A DNA stretch of 6,794 nt from Candidatus Faecalibacterium faecipullorum (GCA_019118985.1 DWXX01000016.1:1-6794), one strand, 5' to 3'. Counted from the first letter of the stretch, positions 1-6,014 are shown. Notes: generated by a model from the sequence alone, not told the origin. Made by a program: numbers and translations.

Positions 1-411
1 GTCGCCGCTGCCGGTGAAGTCAGCCGCATCCAGCCCGGCGGCGGTCAGGGCCGCGGCCAGAGCCTCGTTGATGGCGTTGGAGGTGATGGTCGCGCCGGAC
101 ACCACGTCGATGGCGCCCTTGTTGCCCGAGACGATCTCGTCGGGGGCGGCTTCCACCACCACCGAGCCGATGCCGTCGGTCTCGTCGTCGCCGACGACCT
201 CGCAGCCGGTGATGACGCCGTCGGTCAGGGTGACGGTGACGGTGACCTCACCCATGCCGGTGGCGGTGCCGGAAAATTCGCCCGACACGCCGCCCGACGC
301 GGTGCCGGAGTCAGCCGGCGCCGCCGTGGAAGAGGAGCTGCCCCCGCCGCAGCCGGCCAGCCCGAAGGTCATGACCGCCGCCAGCGCGAGCGCCGCAATG
401 CGTTTTCTCAT
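1..411 (-). CDS. FMN-binding-domain lipoprotein, N-terminal part (runs off left edge)
   Basis: The 5' 137 codons of a minus-strand gene that continues past position 1. Residues 1-20 form a lipoprotein signal peptide (basic MRKR, hydrophobic core, lipobox LAGC), so Cys21 should be lipidated and the protein anchored outside the membrane. A low-complexity Gly/Ser/Ala/Thr linker (22-44) follows. Residues 45-128 resemble an FMN-binding domain of the NqrC/RnfG type: a V/T-rich strand, TDGVITGCEV, then D102 and SGATITS at 105-111. In that family a Thr in this motif (here T110) is covalently linked to FMN by the flavin transferase ApbE. In Clostridia such an N-terminus commonly precedes a FAD-binding fumarate/urocanate-reductase-like domain, but a stand-alone FMN-binding lipoprotein is also possible; the missing C-terminus decides. 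The ATG at 411 has AAAGGAA about 10 bases upstream. It is transcribed from its own promoter rather than only from the MFS gene upstream. Confidence 0.85.
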   Translation of the reverse strand, partial: MRKRIAALALAAVMTFGLAGCGGGSSSSTAAPADSGTASGGVSGEFSGTATGMGEVTVTVTLTDGVITGCEVVGDDETDGIGSVVVEAAPDEIVSGNKGAIDVVSGATITSNAINEALAAALTAAGLDAADFTGSGD

Positions 412-450
412 GGTGATCTGTTCCTTTCTTCTTTTACCTGTGTTTGCCTG

Positions 451-470
451 TGCGCCCGGTGCGGGGCGCA
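451..470 (-). other. Stem-loop at the 5' end of the lipoprotein mRNA
   Basis: TGCGCCC and GGGCGCA form a perfect 7-bp GC-rich stem around a 6-base loop. With transcription starting near 474, the hairpin begins only a few bases into the transcript and leaves the ribosome binding site (about 421-427) free. No T run follows, so it is not a terminator. A 5'-terminal mRNA-stabilising hairpin is the simplest reading. Confidence 0.5.
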
Positions 471-480
471 TCTTTGATTG

Positions 481-509
481 ATTGTACCGGATCGTCACAG
501 GCTTGTCAA
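481..509 (-). promoter_or_regulatory. Sigma-A promoter for the FMN-binding lipoprotein gene
   Basis: Read on the minus strand: TTGACA (509-504), a 17-base spacer, then TACAAT (486-481). The -35 box is consensus, the -10 box differs at one base and the spacing is ideal. Predicted transcription start is near 474, giving a leader of about 60 bases. It lies between the MFS stop codon and the lipoprotein start and makes the two genes separately transcribed. Confidence 0.85.
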
Positions 510-555
510 GGCCGCGGCGCGTTTTGATCTTTTTTTGTAGCTTTTGCCATTCTTT

Positions 556-1749
556 TTATATTTCGCCGGTCTTTTGCCCTGTCGGCTTTACATACCAGGT
601 GCAGACAAACCCCGCCGCCGCGGCGCAGACGGCCAGCCAGTGCCGCCCGGCCTCCAGCCCCAGCGCCCCGGCCGCCAGGGGGAACAGCAGGCTGCCCGCG
701 CTCTGCCCCAGGGCCAGAAAGCCGTAGTTCACCCCCGCGTGGGGCAGCCCGAATAAGTCGGTGGAAAAGGCGGGCAGGACCGCCGACAGCCCCGAATAGC
801 AGAAGGTCAGCCCCGCGTAGACGGCGGCAAACTGCCACCCCGCCGCCCCGGCGAAGGCCGCCGACAGCCCCGCCGACGCCGCAAAGAGGCCGAGGTCGGC
901 CCGCCGCCGGCCGACCTTGTCGCTCAGCAGGGGCATCAGCAGCCGGCCGGCGGTGCTGCCGGCGCTGCCCGCCGCCACCACCCAGGCCACCTGCCCTTCG
1001 GCCAGGCCCCGCTCTGCCCCGAGCCTTGCCAGGATGGGGCTGAACAGCAGCACCGCCGGGGTGGACAGGCAGACCGCCCCCGCGCACAGCCAGTACTGCC
1101 TTGTGCGCAGCATGGCGGCGGGGGGATAGTCCGGGCCGCCGCCGGGCCCTTGCTTCTGCTTCTGCGCGGCGGCGGGCGGGTCCCGCAGCAGGGCCGCTCC
1201 CGCCAGGCAGACCGGCCCGCAGAGCGCGCCCAGCGCCCGGAACACCCCGCGCACCCCCCACAGCGGCTCCGCCCAGTGGACGAACAGGGCCAAAAACGCC
1301 CCCGACAGCCCGGCCGCCGCCCCGATCACCCCGGTGGCCATCCCCTTGCGGCCGGCGTACCACTTCTGCGCGCAGGACTGGATGGCCGGGTAGAGGAAGG
1401 CCGTACCCAGCCCCGCCGGCAGGCTGAAGGCAAGGGGCATCGCCCAGCCCGCTTTCCCGGGCAGGGCGGCGGCCGTCCACAGCCCCCCTTCCAGCAAAGC
1501 GGCGCCCCAGAGGGCGGCGCAGCGGGGGCCGCGCCTGTCCTGTAAAAAGCCCCCGGCCACGCACCCCGCCCCGTAGGCCGCGATCAGTACGCTGAAAGCG
1601 GCCGCCGCCCCCGCCTCGCTGAGGGCGTACTCCTCCATCACCGGCTGCTGGAACACCCCCCACGCCGCCGGCAGCCCGGTCAGCAGCTGGATGGCCGCCC
1701 CGGCGGCCAGGATGCCCCGCCCCCGTGCCGATGCCCCGCTCGATCTCAT
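556..1749 (-). CDS. MFS transporter, oxalate/formate-antiporter (OFA)-like family
   Basis: A 397-residue, very hydrophobic protein with the two-half plan of the major facilitator superfamily, about 12 membrane helices. The first half has the MFS loop 2-3 signature GGFLQDRRGPR (66-76); the second half has its counterpart GRLLMPLLSDKVGRRR (268-283). A polar central loop (189-215) separates the halves. The FQQPVMEEY start, the LPAGLGTAFLYPAIQSCAQKWY stretch (109-131, with the GRKG that follows) and NYGFLALGQSAGS (341-353) resemble OFA-type carriers, which exchange or import small monocarboxylates and dicarboxylates; the substrate cannot be told from sequence. The ATG at 1749 is preceded by GAGAGGGGG, about 8 bases away. 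It is divergent from the HisRS gene; only a weak promoter is visible (CTGACT at 1799-1794, CATACT at 1778-1773, 15-base spacing). No terminator is evident before the next promoter, so some read-through into the lipoprotein gene is possible. Confidence 0.85.
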   Translation of the reverse strand: MRSSGASARGRGILAAGAAIQLLTGLPAAWGVFQQPVMEEYALSEAGAAAAFSVLIAAYGAGCVAGGFLQDRRGPRCAALWGAALLEGGLWTAAALPGKAGWAMPLAFSLPAGLGTAFLYPAIQSCAQKWYAGRKGMATGVIGAAAGLSGAFLALFVHWAEPLWGVRGVFRALGALCGPVCLAGAALLRDPPAAAQKQKQGPGGGPDYPPAAMLRTRQYWLCAGAVCLSTPAVLLFSPILARLGAERGLAEGQVAWVVAAGSAGSTAGRLLMPLLSDKVGRRRADLGLFAASAGLSAAFAGAAGWQFAAVYAGLTFCYSGLSAVLPAFSTDLFGLPHAGVNYGFLALGQSAGSLLFPLAAGALGLEAGRHWLAVCAAAAGFVCTWYVKPTGQKTGEI

Positions 1750-1787
1750 GCGCAGCGCCCCCTCTCGGCCTTAGTATGCCCAGCTTG

Positions 1788-1817
1788 TTGACAAGTCAGC
1801 CCGCCGTCTTATATAAT
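1788..1817 (+). promoter_or_regulatory. Sigma-A promoter for the HisRS gene
   Basis: TTGACA (1788-1793), an 18-base spacer and TATAAT (1812-1817): both hexamers are consensus. Predicted start is near 1824, giving a leader of only about 48 bases. The -35 box sits inside a small inverted repeat, CTTGT-TG-ACAAG (1784-1795), which could be chance or a weak operator in the divergent MFS/HisRS intergenic region. Confidence 0.85.
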
Positions 1818-1871
1818 GGTAGGCGACGCGACAAGCATTTTCTGATCCTATGCGATAGAGAGGGAGTCACT

Positions 1872-3116
1872 ATGAAAATTCAGCCGTTGAAAGGGATGCG
1901 GGACCTGCTGCCCGCCGAACAGGCCCTGCGGGACCACATCCAGGGCAGGATCCTGGAAGTCTACCGCGCCGCCGGCTTCGAGCGGATCTCCACCCCCATG
2001 CTGGAAGATATGGAAAATCTGGACAAGTCGGAAGGCGGCGAGAACCTCAACCTCATCTTCAAGGTGCTCAAGCGGGGCGACAAGCTCGCCGCCGCCCTGG
2101 ACGCCGGCCGGTACGACCAGCTGGCCGACATGGGTCTGCGGTATGACCTGACCCTGCCGCTGTCCCGCTATTACGCAGCCAACCGGAACGTCCTGCCCAC
2201 CCCCTTCAAGGTGATCCAGACCGACCGGGTCTTCCGGGCGGAGCGGCCGCAGAAGGGCCGCCTGCGCGAGTTCGTCCAGTGCGACATCGACATTCTCGGC
2301 GACGAGAGCCCCAACGCCGAGGTGGAGCTGATCGACGTCACCGCCCGGGCGCTGCTGGCCATCGGCTTCGACGGCTTTACCGTCAACATCAACGACCGGC
2401 GGATCCTGCGCGGCATGCTGGAGAGCATGGGCTTCGCCCCCGACAGCCTCGACTCGGTCTGCATCACCTTTGACAAGATGGACAAGGTGGGCCCCGAGGG
2501 GGTGCGGGCCGAACTGACCGAAAAGCAGATGCCCCCCGCCGCCGTCGACGCCCTGGCCGCCTTCCTGGCCGAAGGGGAGGTCACCCTGGAGGCGGTGGCC
2601 GCCCGCTGCGCCGACCCCGCCATCGCCGACGGGCTGAAGTATGTGCTGGACACCGCCGGGCGGATGGCCGCCGGCAAGTACAAGGTGGCCTACTGCCCCA
2701 GCCTGGTGCGGGGCCAGGGCTACTACACCGGCATGGTGTTCGAGGTGGTCTGCCCGCAGTTCGCCGGGGCGGTGGCCGGCGGCGGCCGCTACGACAACAT
2801 GGTGGGCAAGTTCCTGGGCCAGCAGGTGCCGGCGGTGGGCTTCTCCATCGGGTTCGAGCGGGTCTGCGGCATATTATTGGAGCAGGGCTACCGGATCCCC
2901 GGCGCTAAGCCCAAGCTCGCCCTCCTCTACCCCGCCGGGGCCGACTTTACCGCCGTGCTCACCCAGGCCGAGGCGCTGCGGGCCGGCCACGCCGTCACCG
3001 TCCTGGCCCAGGGCAAAAAGCTGGGCAAGCAGCTGGCTTCCCTCGAGGCCGCCGGCTTTGCGGGCGCGGCCTTCTTCGGCAAAGAGGAGATCAAGTGGTT
3101 CGCTGCGCGGTCCTGA
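1872..3116 (+). CDS. hisS: Histidine--tRNA ligase (class II, clostridial variant)
   Basis: A 414-residue class II synthetase that charges tRNA-His in the cytosol. Motif 2 spans about 118-139 (DRVFRAERPQKGRLREF, with catalytic R122, continuing into QCDID). The histidine-specific HisA motif is intact as VRGQGYYTG (279-287, R280). A glycine-rich AGGGRYDNM (302-310) and motif 3 VGFSIGFERV (322-331, R330) follow. A C-terminal anticodon-binding domain occupies about 345-414. Retention of R122, R280 and the C-terminal domain argues against the HisZ regulatory paralogue, which normally loses these. The LRYDLTLPLSRYYA segment and the K-rich KVLKRGDKL stretch mark a subtype I associate with Clostridia rather than the commonest bacterial HisRS. 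The ATG at 1872 was chosen because AGGGAG lies 5 bases upstream and the family N-terminus (KGMRDLLP) follows directly; the frame stays open further upstream but has no support there. It is monocistronic, ending at a strong terminator. Confidence 0.93.
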   Translation: MKIQPLKGMRDLLPAEQALRDHIQGRILEVYRAAGFERISTPMLEDMENLDKSEGGENLNLIFKVLKRGDKLAAALDAGRYDQLADMGLRYDLTLPLSRYYAANRNVLPTPFKVIQTDRVFRAERPQKGRLREFVQCDIDILGDESPNAEVELIDVTARALLAIGFDGFTVNINDRRILRGMLESMGFAPDSLDSVCITFDKMDKVGPEGVRAELTEKQMPPAAVDALAAFLAEGEVTLEAVAARCADPAIADGLKYVLDTAGRMAAGKYKVAYCPSLVRGQGYYTGMVFEVVCPQFAGAVAGGGRYDNMVGKFLGQQVPAVGFSIGFERVCGILLEQGYRIPGAKPKLALLYPAGADFTAVLTQAEALRAGHAVTVLAQGKKLGKQLASLEAAGFAGAAFFGKEEIKWFAARS

Positions 3117-3132
3117 TCAACAGCCAGACAGC

Positions 3133-3172
3133 AAAAGGCCCCGCCGGGGTGAAAACCGGCGGGGCCCTTTTT
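3133..3172. terminator. Bidirectional intrinsic terminator between hisS and ribU
   Basis: GGCCCCGCCGG (3137-3147) pairs perfectly with CCGGCGGGGCC (3156-3166), 11 bp with an 8-base loop. TTTTT (3168-3172) follows on the plus strand and AAAA (3133-3136) precedes, giving a T run on the minus strand too. It begins 17 bases after the hisS stop and ends 12 bases from the ribU stop, so it serves both convergent genes. Confidence 0.92.
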
Positions 3173-3183
3173 ATGGTTTTGCC

Positions 3184-3816
3184 TTATTTGCGGCCGTGCA
3201 GGATGGGGGACAGCGGCTTATAGATCAGCAGGCAGAGCACCGCGTCCAGCAGGCCCTTGGCCAGGGTCCAGGGCATGTTGAAGATGACCAGGCACTCCAG
3301 CAGGCCGCCGGCCGAGGGCAGGATGGCCTGGTACATCCCGATGATGACGTCGAGGGGCATTCCGTAGATGACCACATAGGCCGGGTAGGTCAAAAAGTAG
3401 TTGAGCGGCACGCTGACCACCGCCATGGCGGCGGCGCCCAGCACCGCGCCGAGGACGGCGGTGCGGCGGCTCTTGTTCCGCTGATAGACAAAGCCAGCCA
3501 CCCAGGCGAACACCGCCCCGAACAGAAAGTTGCACAGCTCGCCCACGCCGCCGGTGGAGCTTGCCAGCAGCAGGTGGATCAGGTTTTTCAGCAGGCTGAT
3601 CAGCACCCCGTACATCGGCCCGAGGGCGAAGGCGCCCAGCAGCTCGGGCAGGTCGGAGAAGTCCATCTTGACAAAAGACGGCATGATCATCGGGATGGGG
3701 AAATCCAGGAACATCAAAACAAAGGCCACCGCCGACAGCATGGCTGTGACGGTCAGCTTGCGCGCGCGGTCGCGGCTGCCGGTGCGGACCGGCCGGACAT
3801 CAGAGTTTGCTTGCAT
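3184..3816 (-). CDS. ribU: Riboflavin ECF transporter S-component RibU
   Basis: A 210-residue integral membrane protein that would bind riboflavin outside the cell and, with the shared EcfT and EcfA/EcfA' module encoded elsewhere, import it. After a polar N-terminus (1-20), about six helices follow. RibU-like features are VKMDFSDLPELLGAFALGP (49-67), the LLKNLIHLLL helix (75-84), STGGVGELCNFL (87-98), and a C-terminal FNMPWTLAKGLLDAV...YKPLSPIL comparable to the usual PFN-x-IKG ending. Length fits the family. The start at 3816 was chosen because GGGAGGT lies 8 bases upstream; the in-frame ATG at 3822 is too close to it, and a longer in-frame extension reaching 3948 lies inside the riboswitch terminator. 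The FMN riboswitch upstream independently supports the riboflavin assignment: uptake should shut off when FMN is plentiful. Confidence 0.93.
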   Translation of the reverse strand: MQANSDVRPVRTGSRDRARKLTVTAMLSAVAFVLMFLDFPIPMIMPSFVKMDFSDLPELLGAFALGPMYGVLISLLKNLIHLLLASSTGGVGELCNFLFGAVFAWVAGFVYQRNKSRRTAVLGAVLGAAAMAVVSVPLNYFLTYPAYVVIYGMPLDVIIGMYQAILPSAGGLLECLVIFNMPWTLAKGLLDAVLCLLIYKPLSPILHGRK

Positions 3817-3825
3817 GGTCATTAC

Positions 3826-3883
3826 CTCCCGGGGCGTCGCCCCACTCAAAAAATGTGTACCGAAAGCCCTTTTCGACCGGGAG
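3826..3883 (-). other. Possible Shine-Dalgarno-masking pair in the ribU leader
   Basis: In the ribU mRNA, CTCCCGG (3883-3877), just after the riboswitch terminator, is complementary over 7 bases to CCGGGAG (3832-3826), which contains the ribU ribosome binding site. A competing hairpin, GGGGC-GAC-GCCCC (3843-3831), abuts the same site. Either could tune translation of read-through message. This is seen only as base complementarity. Confidence 0.35.
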
Positions 3884-3938
3884 ACAAACAGAAAGCGCCC
3901 TGTCCGCCCGCAGGTACACTGCGGGTGCAACAGGGCGC
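3881..3938 (-). terminator. Riboswitch expression-platform terminator upstream of ribU
   Basis: On the minus strand GCGCCCTGT (3938-3930) pairs with ACAGGGCGC (3903-3895), enclosing an inner CCCGCAG/CTGCGGG stem with a TGTAC loop. The T-rich TTTCTGTTTGTC follows. It lies about 20 bases after the aptamer and about 65 bases before the ribU start, as expected for FMN-dependent termination. The T run is interrupted, so termination may be incomplete. Confidence 0.8.
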
Positions 3939-3958
3939 AACGAATCATCAGATCTGTT

Positions 3959-4074
3959 CATCGTCTCTTCCATCCGGACTATACCGTCGGCCCCGGAATC
4001 ACACCGGGTCAGCACCTTGTCAGGTGGTCGCGGGCTTTACCGCCGGTGGGGAATCGCACCCCGCCCTGAAACGA
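3959..4074 (-). promoter_or_regulatory. FMN riboswitch (RFN element) controlling ribU
   Basis: Read on the minus strand the aptamer contains nearly all conserved RFN blocks in order: CAGGGCGGGGTG, TTCCCCACCGGCGGTAAAGC (about 4049-4030), CCCGCGA, a variable P-stem arm CACCTGACAAGGTG, CCGGTGTGATTCCGG, GCCGACGGTATAGTCCGGAT (about 3993-3974) and GGAAGAGA. These are the sequence hallmarks of the FMN aptamer. The bound state should favour the downstream terminator and lower ribU transcription. A likely switch is visible: CAGGGCG at the aptamer's 5' side (4068-4062) is complementary to CGCCCTG in the first arm of the terminator (3937-3931), so an antiterminator could form when FMN is absent. Confidence 0.96.
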
Positions 4075-4087
4075 ACTTTCTGGTCTT

Positions 4088-4115
4088 AGTATACCATACA
4101 TCCCGCAGAATGCAA
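4088..4115 (-). promoter_or_regulatory. Extended -10 promoter for riboswitch-ribU
   Basis: On the minus strand TATACT (4093-4088) is preceded by TGG, an extended -10 element. TTGCAT (4115-4110), 16 bases upstream, is a poor but usable -35. The predicted start is near 4081, immediately before the FMN aptamer, which is the arrangement needed for control by the riboswitch. The promoter is divergent from that of the mscS operon. Confidence 0.75.
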
Positions 4116-4147
4116 GAGGGAAATCCGCCCCCCGCCCCTTTGCCGCA

Positions 4148-4176
4148 TTGCCAGCCGGCCGGTTCTGTGTTAGAAT
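4148..4176 (+). promoter_or_regulatory. Sigma-A promoter for the mscS operon
   Basis: TTGCCA (4148-4153), a 17-base spacer and TAGAAT (4171-4176), each one mismatch from consensus, with an extended TGT before the -10 box. Predicted start is near 4183, giving a leader of about 30 bases before the MscS gene. Confidence 0.8.
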
Positions 4177-4214
4177 AGGGCGAAACCACTCTCATCGACA
4201 GGAGGCGCCACGCC

Positions 4215-5315
4215 ATGCTCTTTGCCATACAGGAATTGTCCTTTGCCTTCTTCGGCCTGCTGCTGGAGGGGTACGCGGCCTTTGCGGCCCGCTGCGCCTG
4301 CGCGGCGCTGCTGGCGGCTGCGGGGTGGGCGGCGCAGCACGCCCTGCGGGTCTGGGTCTTCCCCCGGCTGCGGAAGGTGCACTGGCCGGGCGCCGCGGCC
4401 GGCATCCTGCTGGACAGCTTTGCCCGCCCGGCGGCCCGGATGGCCCTTGCCGCCGGGCTGTACCTGGCCCTGGCCTCCCTGCCGTGGGCCGCGGCGGGGG
4501 CGCGCGTTTTCCTGCTCAAGGTGTTCCGCTTTGCTCTCATCCTGCTGCTGACCCAGGGGCTGTACGGGGCCTCGGCGCTGACCGGGCTGCTGCTCGCGGG
4601 CACGCGGGACGAGCTGCGCGCCAACAAGACCCTGCAGAGCGTCCTTGTCAAGGTGTACAAAGTGGTGGTGTTCATTTTGGGCATCCTGATGGCCGCGCAG
4701 GAGCTGGGGCTGCCGGTCACCGGCCTTATCACCAGCGCGGGGCTGGTCGGCCTGACCCTCTCGCTGGCCGCCCAGGACACCGCGGGCAACCTCTTCGCCG
4801 GGGTGATGCTGCTGGTCGAGCGCCCCTTCCAGATCGGGGACTGGGTGGTGATCGGCGACGTAGAGGGGACGGTGGAGGACATCGGCTTCCGCTCCACCCG
4901 GGTGCGGGCGCTGGACAACTCCCTGTATATCCTGACCAACAGCGACGTCTGCGCCGCCACCATCAACAACGGCACCCAGCGCACCAAGCGTCTCTACCGC
5001 TTCACCCTGGGGGTGGAGTACGGCGCCACCCGCGCCCAGCTGGAGCGTCTGATGGAGGACCTGCGCGCCATGCTGGCCGCCAGCCCCCACACCTATGAGG
5101 ACTCGGTCATCGTGGAGGTCAGCGGCTTCGGCGCGTCCAGCATCGACCTGCTGGTGTCGGCCTATGTCCGCACCGCCGACGCCGGCAGATTCTACCGGAT
5201 GCGCAACGACCTCAACCTCGCGCTGATGGACATCGTCCGGGCCGACGGGCTGGATTTCGCCTTCCCCTCCACCACCGTGTATATCCGGGGCGGGGCGGAC
5301 AACACTAACACCTGA
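4215..5315 (+). CDS. MscS-family small-conductance mechanosensitive ion channel
   Basis: A 366-residue membrane protein of the MscS family, which opens when membrane tension rises and releases solutes during hypo-osmotic shock. Hydrophobic helices lie at about 8-46, 73-96, 99-128 and 146-166. The pore-lining helix and its hinge follow (about 165-195: GLITSAGLVGLTLSLAAQD then TAGNLFAG). Next comes the beta domain with VERPFQIGDWVVIGDVEGTV (201-220) and FRSTRVRALDNSLYILTNS (225-243), then an alpha/beta cytosolic domain to about 358. It carries more N-terminal helices than the three-helix E. coli MscS, typical of longer bacterial members. The ATG at 4215 has GGAGG 9 bases upstream. It is the first gene of a plus-strand operon; 27 bases separate it from the CYTH gene. 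Confidence 0.93.
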   Translation: MLFAIQELSFAFFGLLLEGYAAFAARCACAALLAAAGWAAQHALRVWVFPRLRKVHWPGAAAGILLDSFARPAARMALAAGLYLALASLPWAAAGARVFLLKVFRFALILLLTQGLYGASALTGLLLAGTRDELRANKTLQSVLVKVYKVVVFILGILMAAQELGLPVTGLITSAGLVGLTLSLAAQDTAGNLFAGVMLLVERPFQIGDWVVIGDVEGTVEDIGFRSTRVRALDNSLYILTNSDVCAATINNGTQRTKRLYRFTLGVEYGATRAQLERLMEDLRAMLAASPHTYEDSVIVEVSGFGASSIDLLVSAYVRTADAGRFYRMRNDLNLALMDIVRADGLDFAFPSTTVYIRGGADNTNT

Positions 5316-5342
5316 CAAAACCTGCAAGGAGGGACGCGCCCT

Positions 5343-5834
5343 ATGGAGATCGAGCGCAAATGGATGGTAGAGGGCTGGCCCGCCGGGCTGCCCCTTGTGG
5401 AAGAATACGCCATGCGGCAGGGCTACATCAGCGTGCGGCCCACCGTCCGCATCCGGGAGGAAGCCAGGACCGGCGGCGAGACCGCCTGGGTGCTCTGCTT
5501 CAAGTCGGCGGGCGGCCTCGCCCGGGAGGAGATCGAGCGCCCCATCGACAAGGAGCTCTTCGACGACCTGGCGGGCAGGATCATCACCCGCCCCCTGATC
5601 GAGAAGGTCCGCCGCACCTACCTGCTGCCCGACGGCAGCCATCTGGAGGTCAACCATGTAGACGCCGGGCAGCCCGGCGCTTTCTGGTACGCCGAGATCG
5701 AATACCCCGCCATCGCCGACGCCGAGGCGTGGGCGCCCCCCACCGCCGCCCTTGCGGACTACCTCGAGAACGAGGTCACCGGGCAGCCCGGCCAGAGCAT
5801 GGGCGAATACTGGGAGCGCACCCGGGGCCGCTGA
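5343..5834 (+). CDS. CYTH-domain / triphosphate tunnel metalloenzyme
   Basis: A 163-residue cytosolic protein made entirely of one CYTH domain. It opens with the signature EIERKW (E2, E4, K6). Other tunnel charges are visible: R25, R36 and R38 (VRIREE), K54 (CFKSAG), R61-E62-E63-E65 (REEIERPI), K88 and R90/R91, E102, and E118/E120 (AEIEYP). Family members hydrolyse inorganic tripolyphosphate or other triphosphates with Mg or Mn; a few make cAMP or hydrolyse thiamine triphosphate. The substrate here is not predictable, though the size matches single-domain bacterial tripolyphosphatases. One oddity: the usual E-x-D strand (as in EVDVF) reads LEVNHV, with N104 in place of Asp. AGGAGGG lies 9 bases before the ATG. 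It follows the MscS gene closely and is almost certainly cotranscribed with it. Confidence 0.9.
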   Translation: MEIERKWMVEGWPAGLPLVEEYAMRQGYISVRPTVRIREEARTGGETAWVLCFKSAGGLAREEIERPIDKELFDDLAGRIITRPLIEKVRRTYLLPDGSHLEVNHVDAGQPGAFWYAEIEYPAIADAEAWAPPTAALADYLENEVTGQPGQSMGEYWERTRGR

Positions 5835-5875
5835 CGCCCCGATACCCCAAACAAAACCAAAGGAGGAATCCCATC

Positions 5876-5956
5876 GTGTATCCCGCCATCCGCCGCGGCA
5901 GGCAGGCCCTCGGCCCCGACCACATCACCGGCAAACAGTGCATCGAGCTGGTCTGA
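5876..5956 (+). CDS. 26-residue ORF with strong RBS (small protein or gene remnant)
   Basis: A GTG at 5876 follows AAAGGAGG with 9-base spacing, one of the best ribosome binding sites in the window, and opens a frame of 26 codons ending in TGA at 5954-5956. The peptide is basic then polar (RRGRQAL near the start, KQCIELV at the end), with no membrane segment or signal. I do not recognise it with certainty. The N-terminal RR-x-x-Q-x-L and a later CIEL recall the beginning of clostridial pyridoxamine-5'-phosphate-oxidase-like flavoproteins, which suggests the stump of a deleted gene; however, the spacing between the two blocks is longer than usual. The bases after the stop show no continuation of such a protein. 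It lies 41 bases after the CYTH gene and ends 58 bases before the rhomboid start, with no terminator between. Confidence 0.4.
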   Translation: MYPAIRRGRQALGPDHITGKQCIELV

Positions 5957-6014
5957 GACGCCCGCACCCCACGCAAGACATCCACCGCCCCCACCCTGAA
6001 AGGAGCCGGTCTTT

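Noticed and set aside
14..481. Plus-strand 155-codon frame over the lipoprotein gene and its promoter
   Set aside because: Antisense to a clear lipoprotein with signal peptide, lipobox and ribosome binding site; Ser/Thr/Pro/Ala-rich shadow.
506..1663. A 385-codon minus-strand frame overlapping the MFS gene in another phase
   Set aside because: Arg/Gly-rich shadow product; the alternative frame gives a coherent 12-helix MFS protein with both loop motifs.
1784..1795. CTTGT-TG-ACAAG inverted repeat at the hisS -35 box as an operator; a similar CTTGACAAG occurs at the lipoprotein -35 box
   Set aside because: The similarity comes mostly from the shared TTGACA hexamer; arms of 4-5 bases are too short to claim a regulator site.
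1872..3116. HisZ (ATP phosphoribosyltransferase regulatory subunit) instead of HisRS
   Set aside because: Catalytic arginines of motif 2 and the HisA motif, motif 3 and a C-terminal anticodon-binding domain are all present, and no his biosynthesis genes adjoin.
3817..3948. N-terminal extension of RibU up to 3948
   Set aside because: It would start inside the riboswitch expression platform; the good ribosome binding site and the family N-terminus support 3816.
3800..3961. A 53-codon upstream frame from the end of the aptamer overlapping the ribU start
   Set aside because: It crosses the terminator hairpin and only a mediocre GGAAGAG precedes it; the sequence is explained by RNA structure rather than coding.
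2641..4089. A 482-codon plus-strand frame running from hisS through ribU and the riboswitch
   Set aside because: It crosses the hisS terminator, the opposite strand of ribU and the FMN aptamer, and its composition (Pro/Ser/Ala then Gln/His) is that of a shadow frame.
4170..5657. A 495-codon minus-strand open frame opposite the MscS and CYTH genes
   Set aside because: Shadow frame of GC-rich coding DNA: it lies opposite two recognisable families, its translation is Gln/Gly/His/Ala-rich low complexity, and no ribosome binding site or known motif appears.
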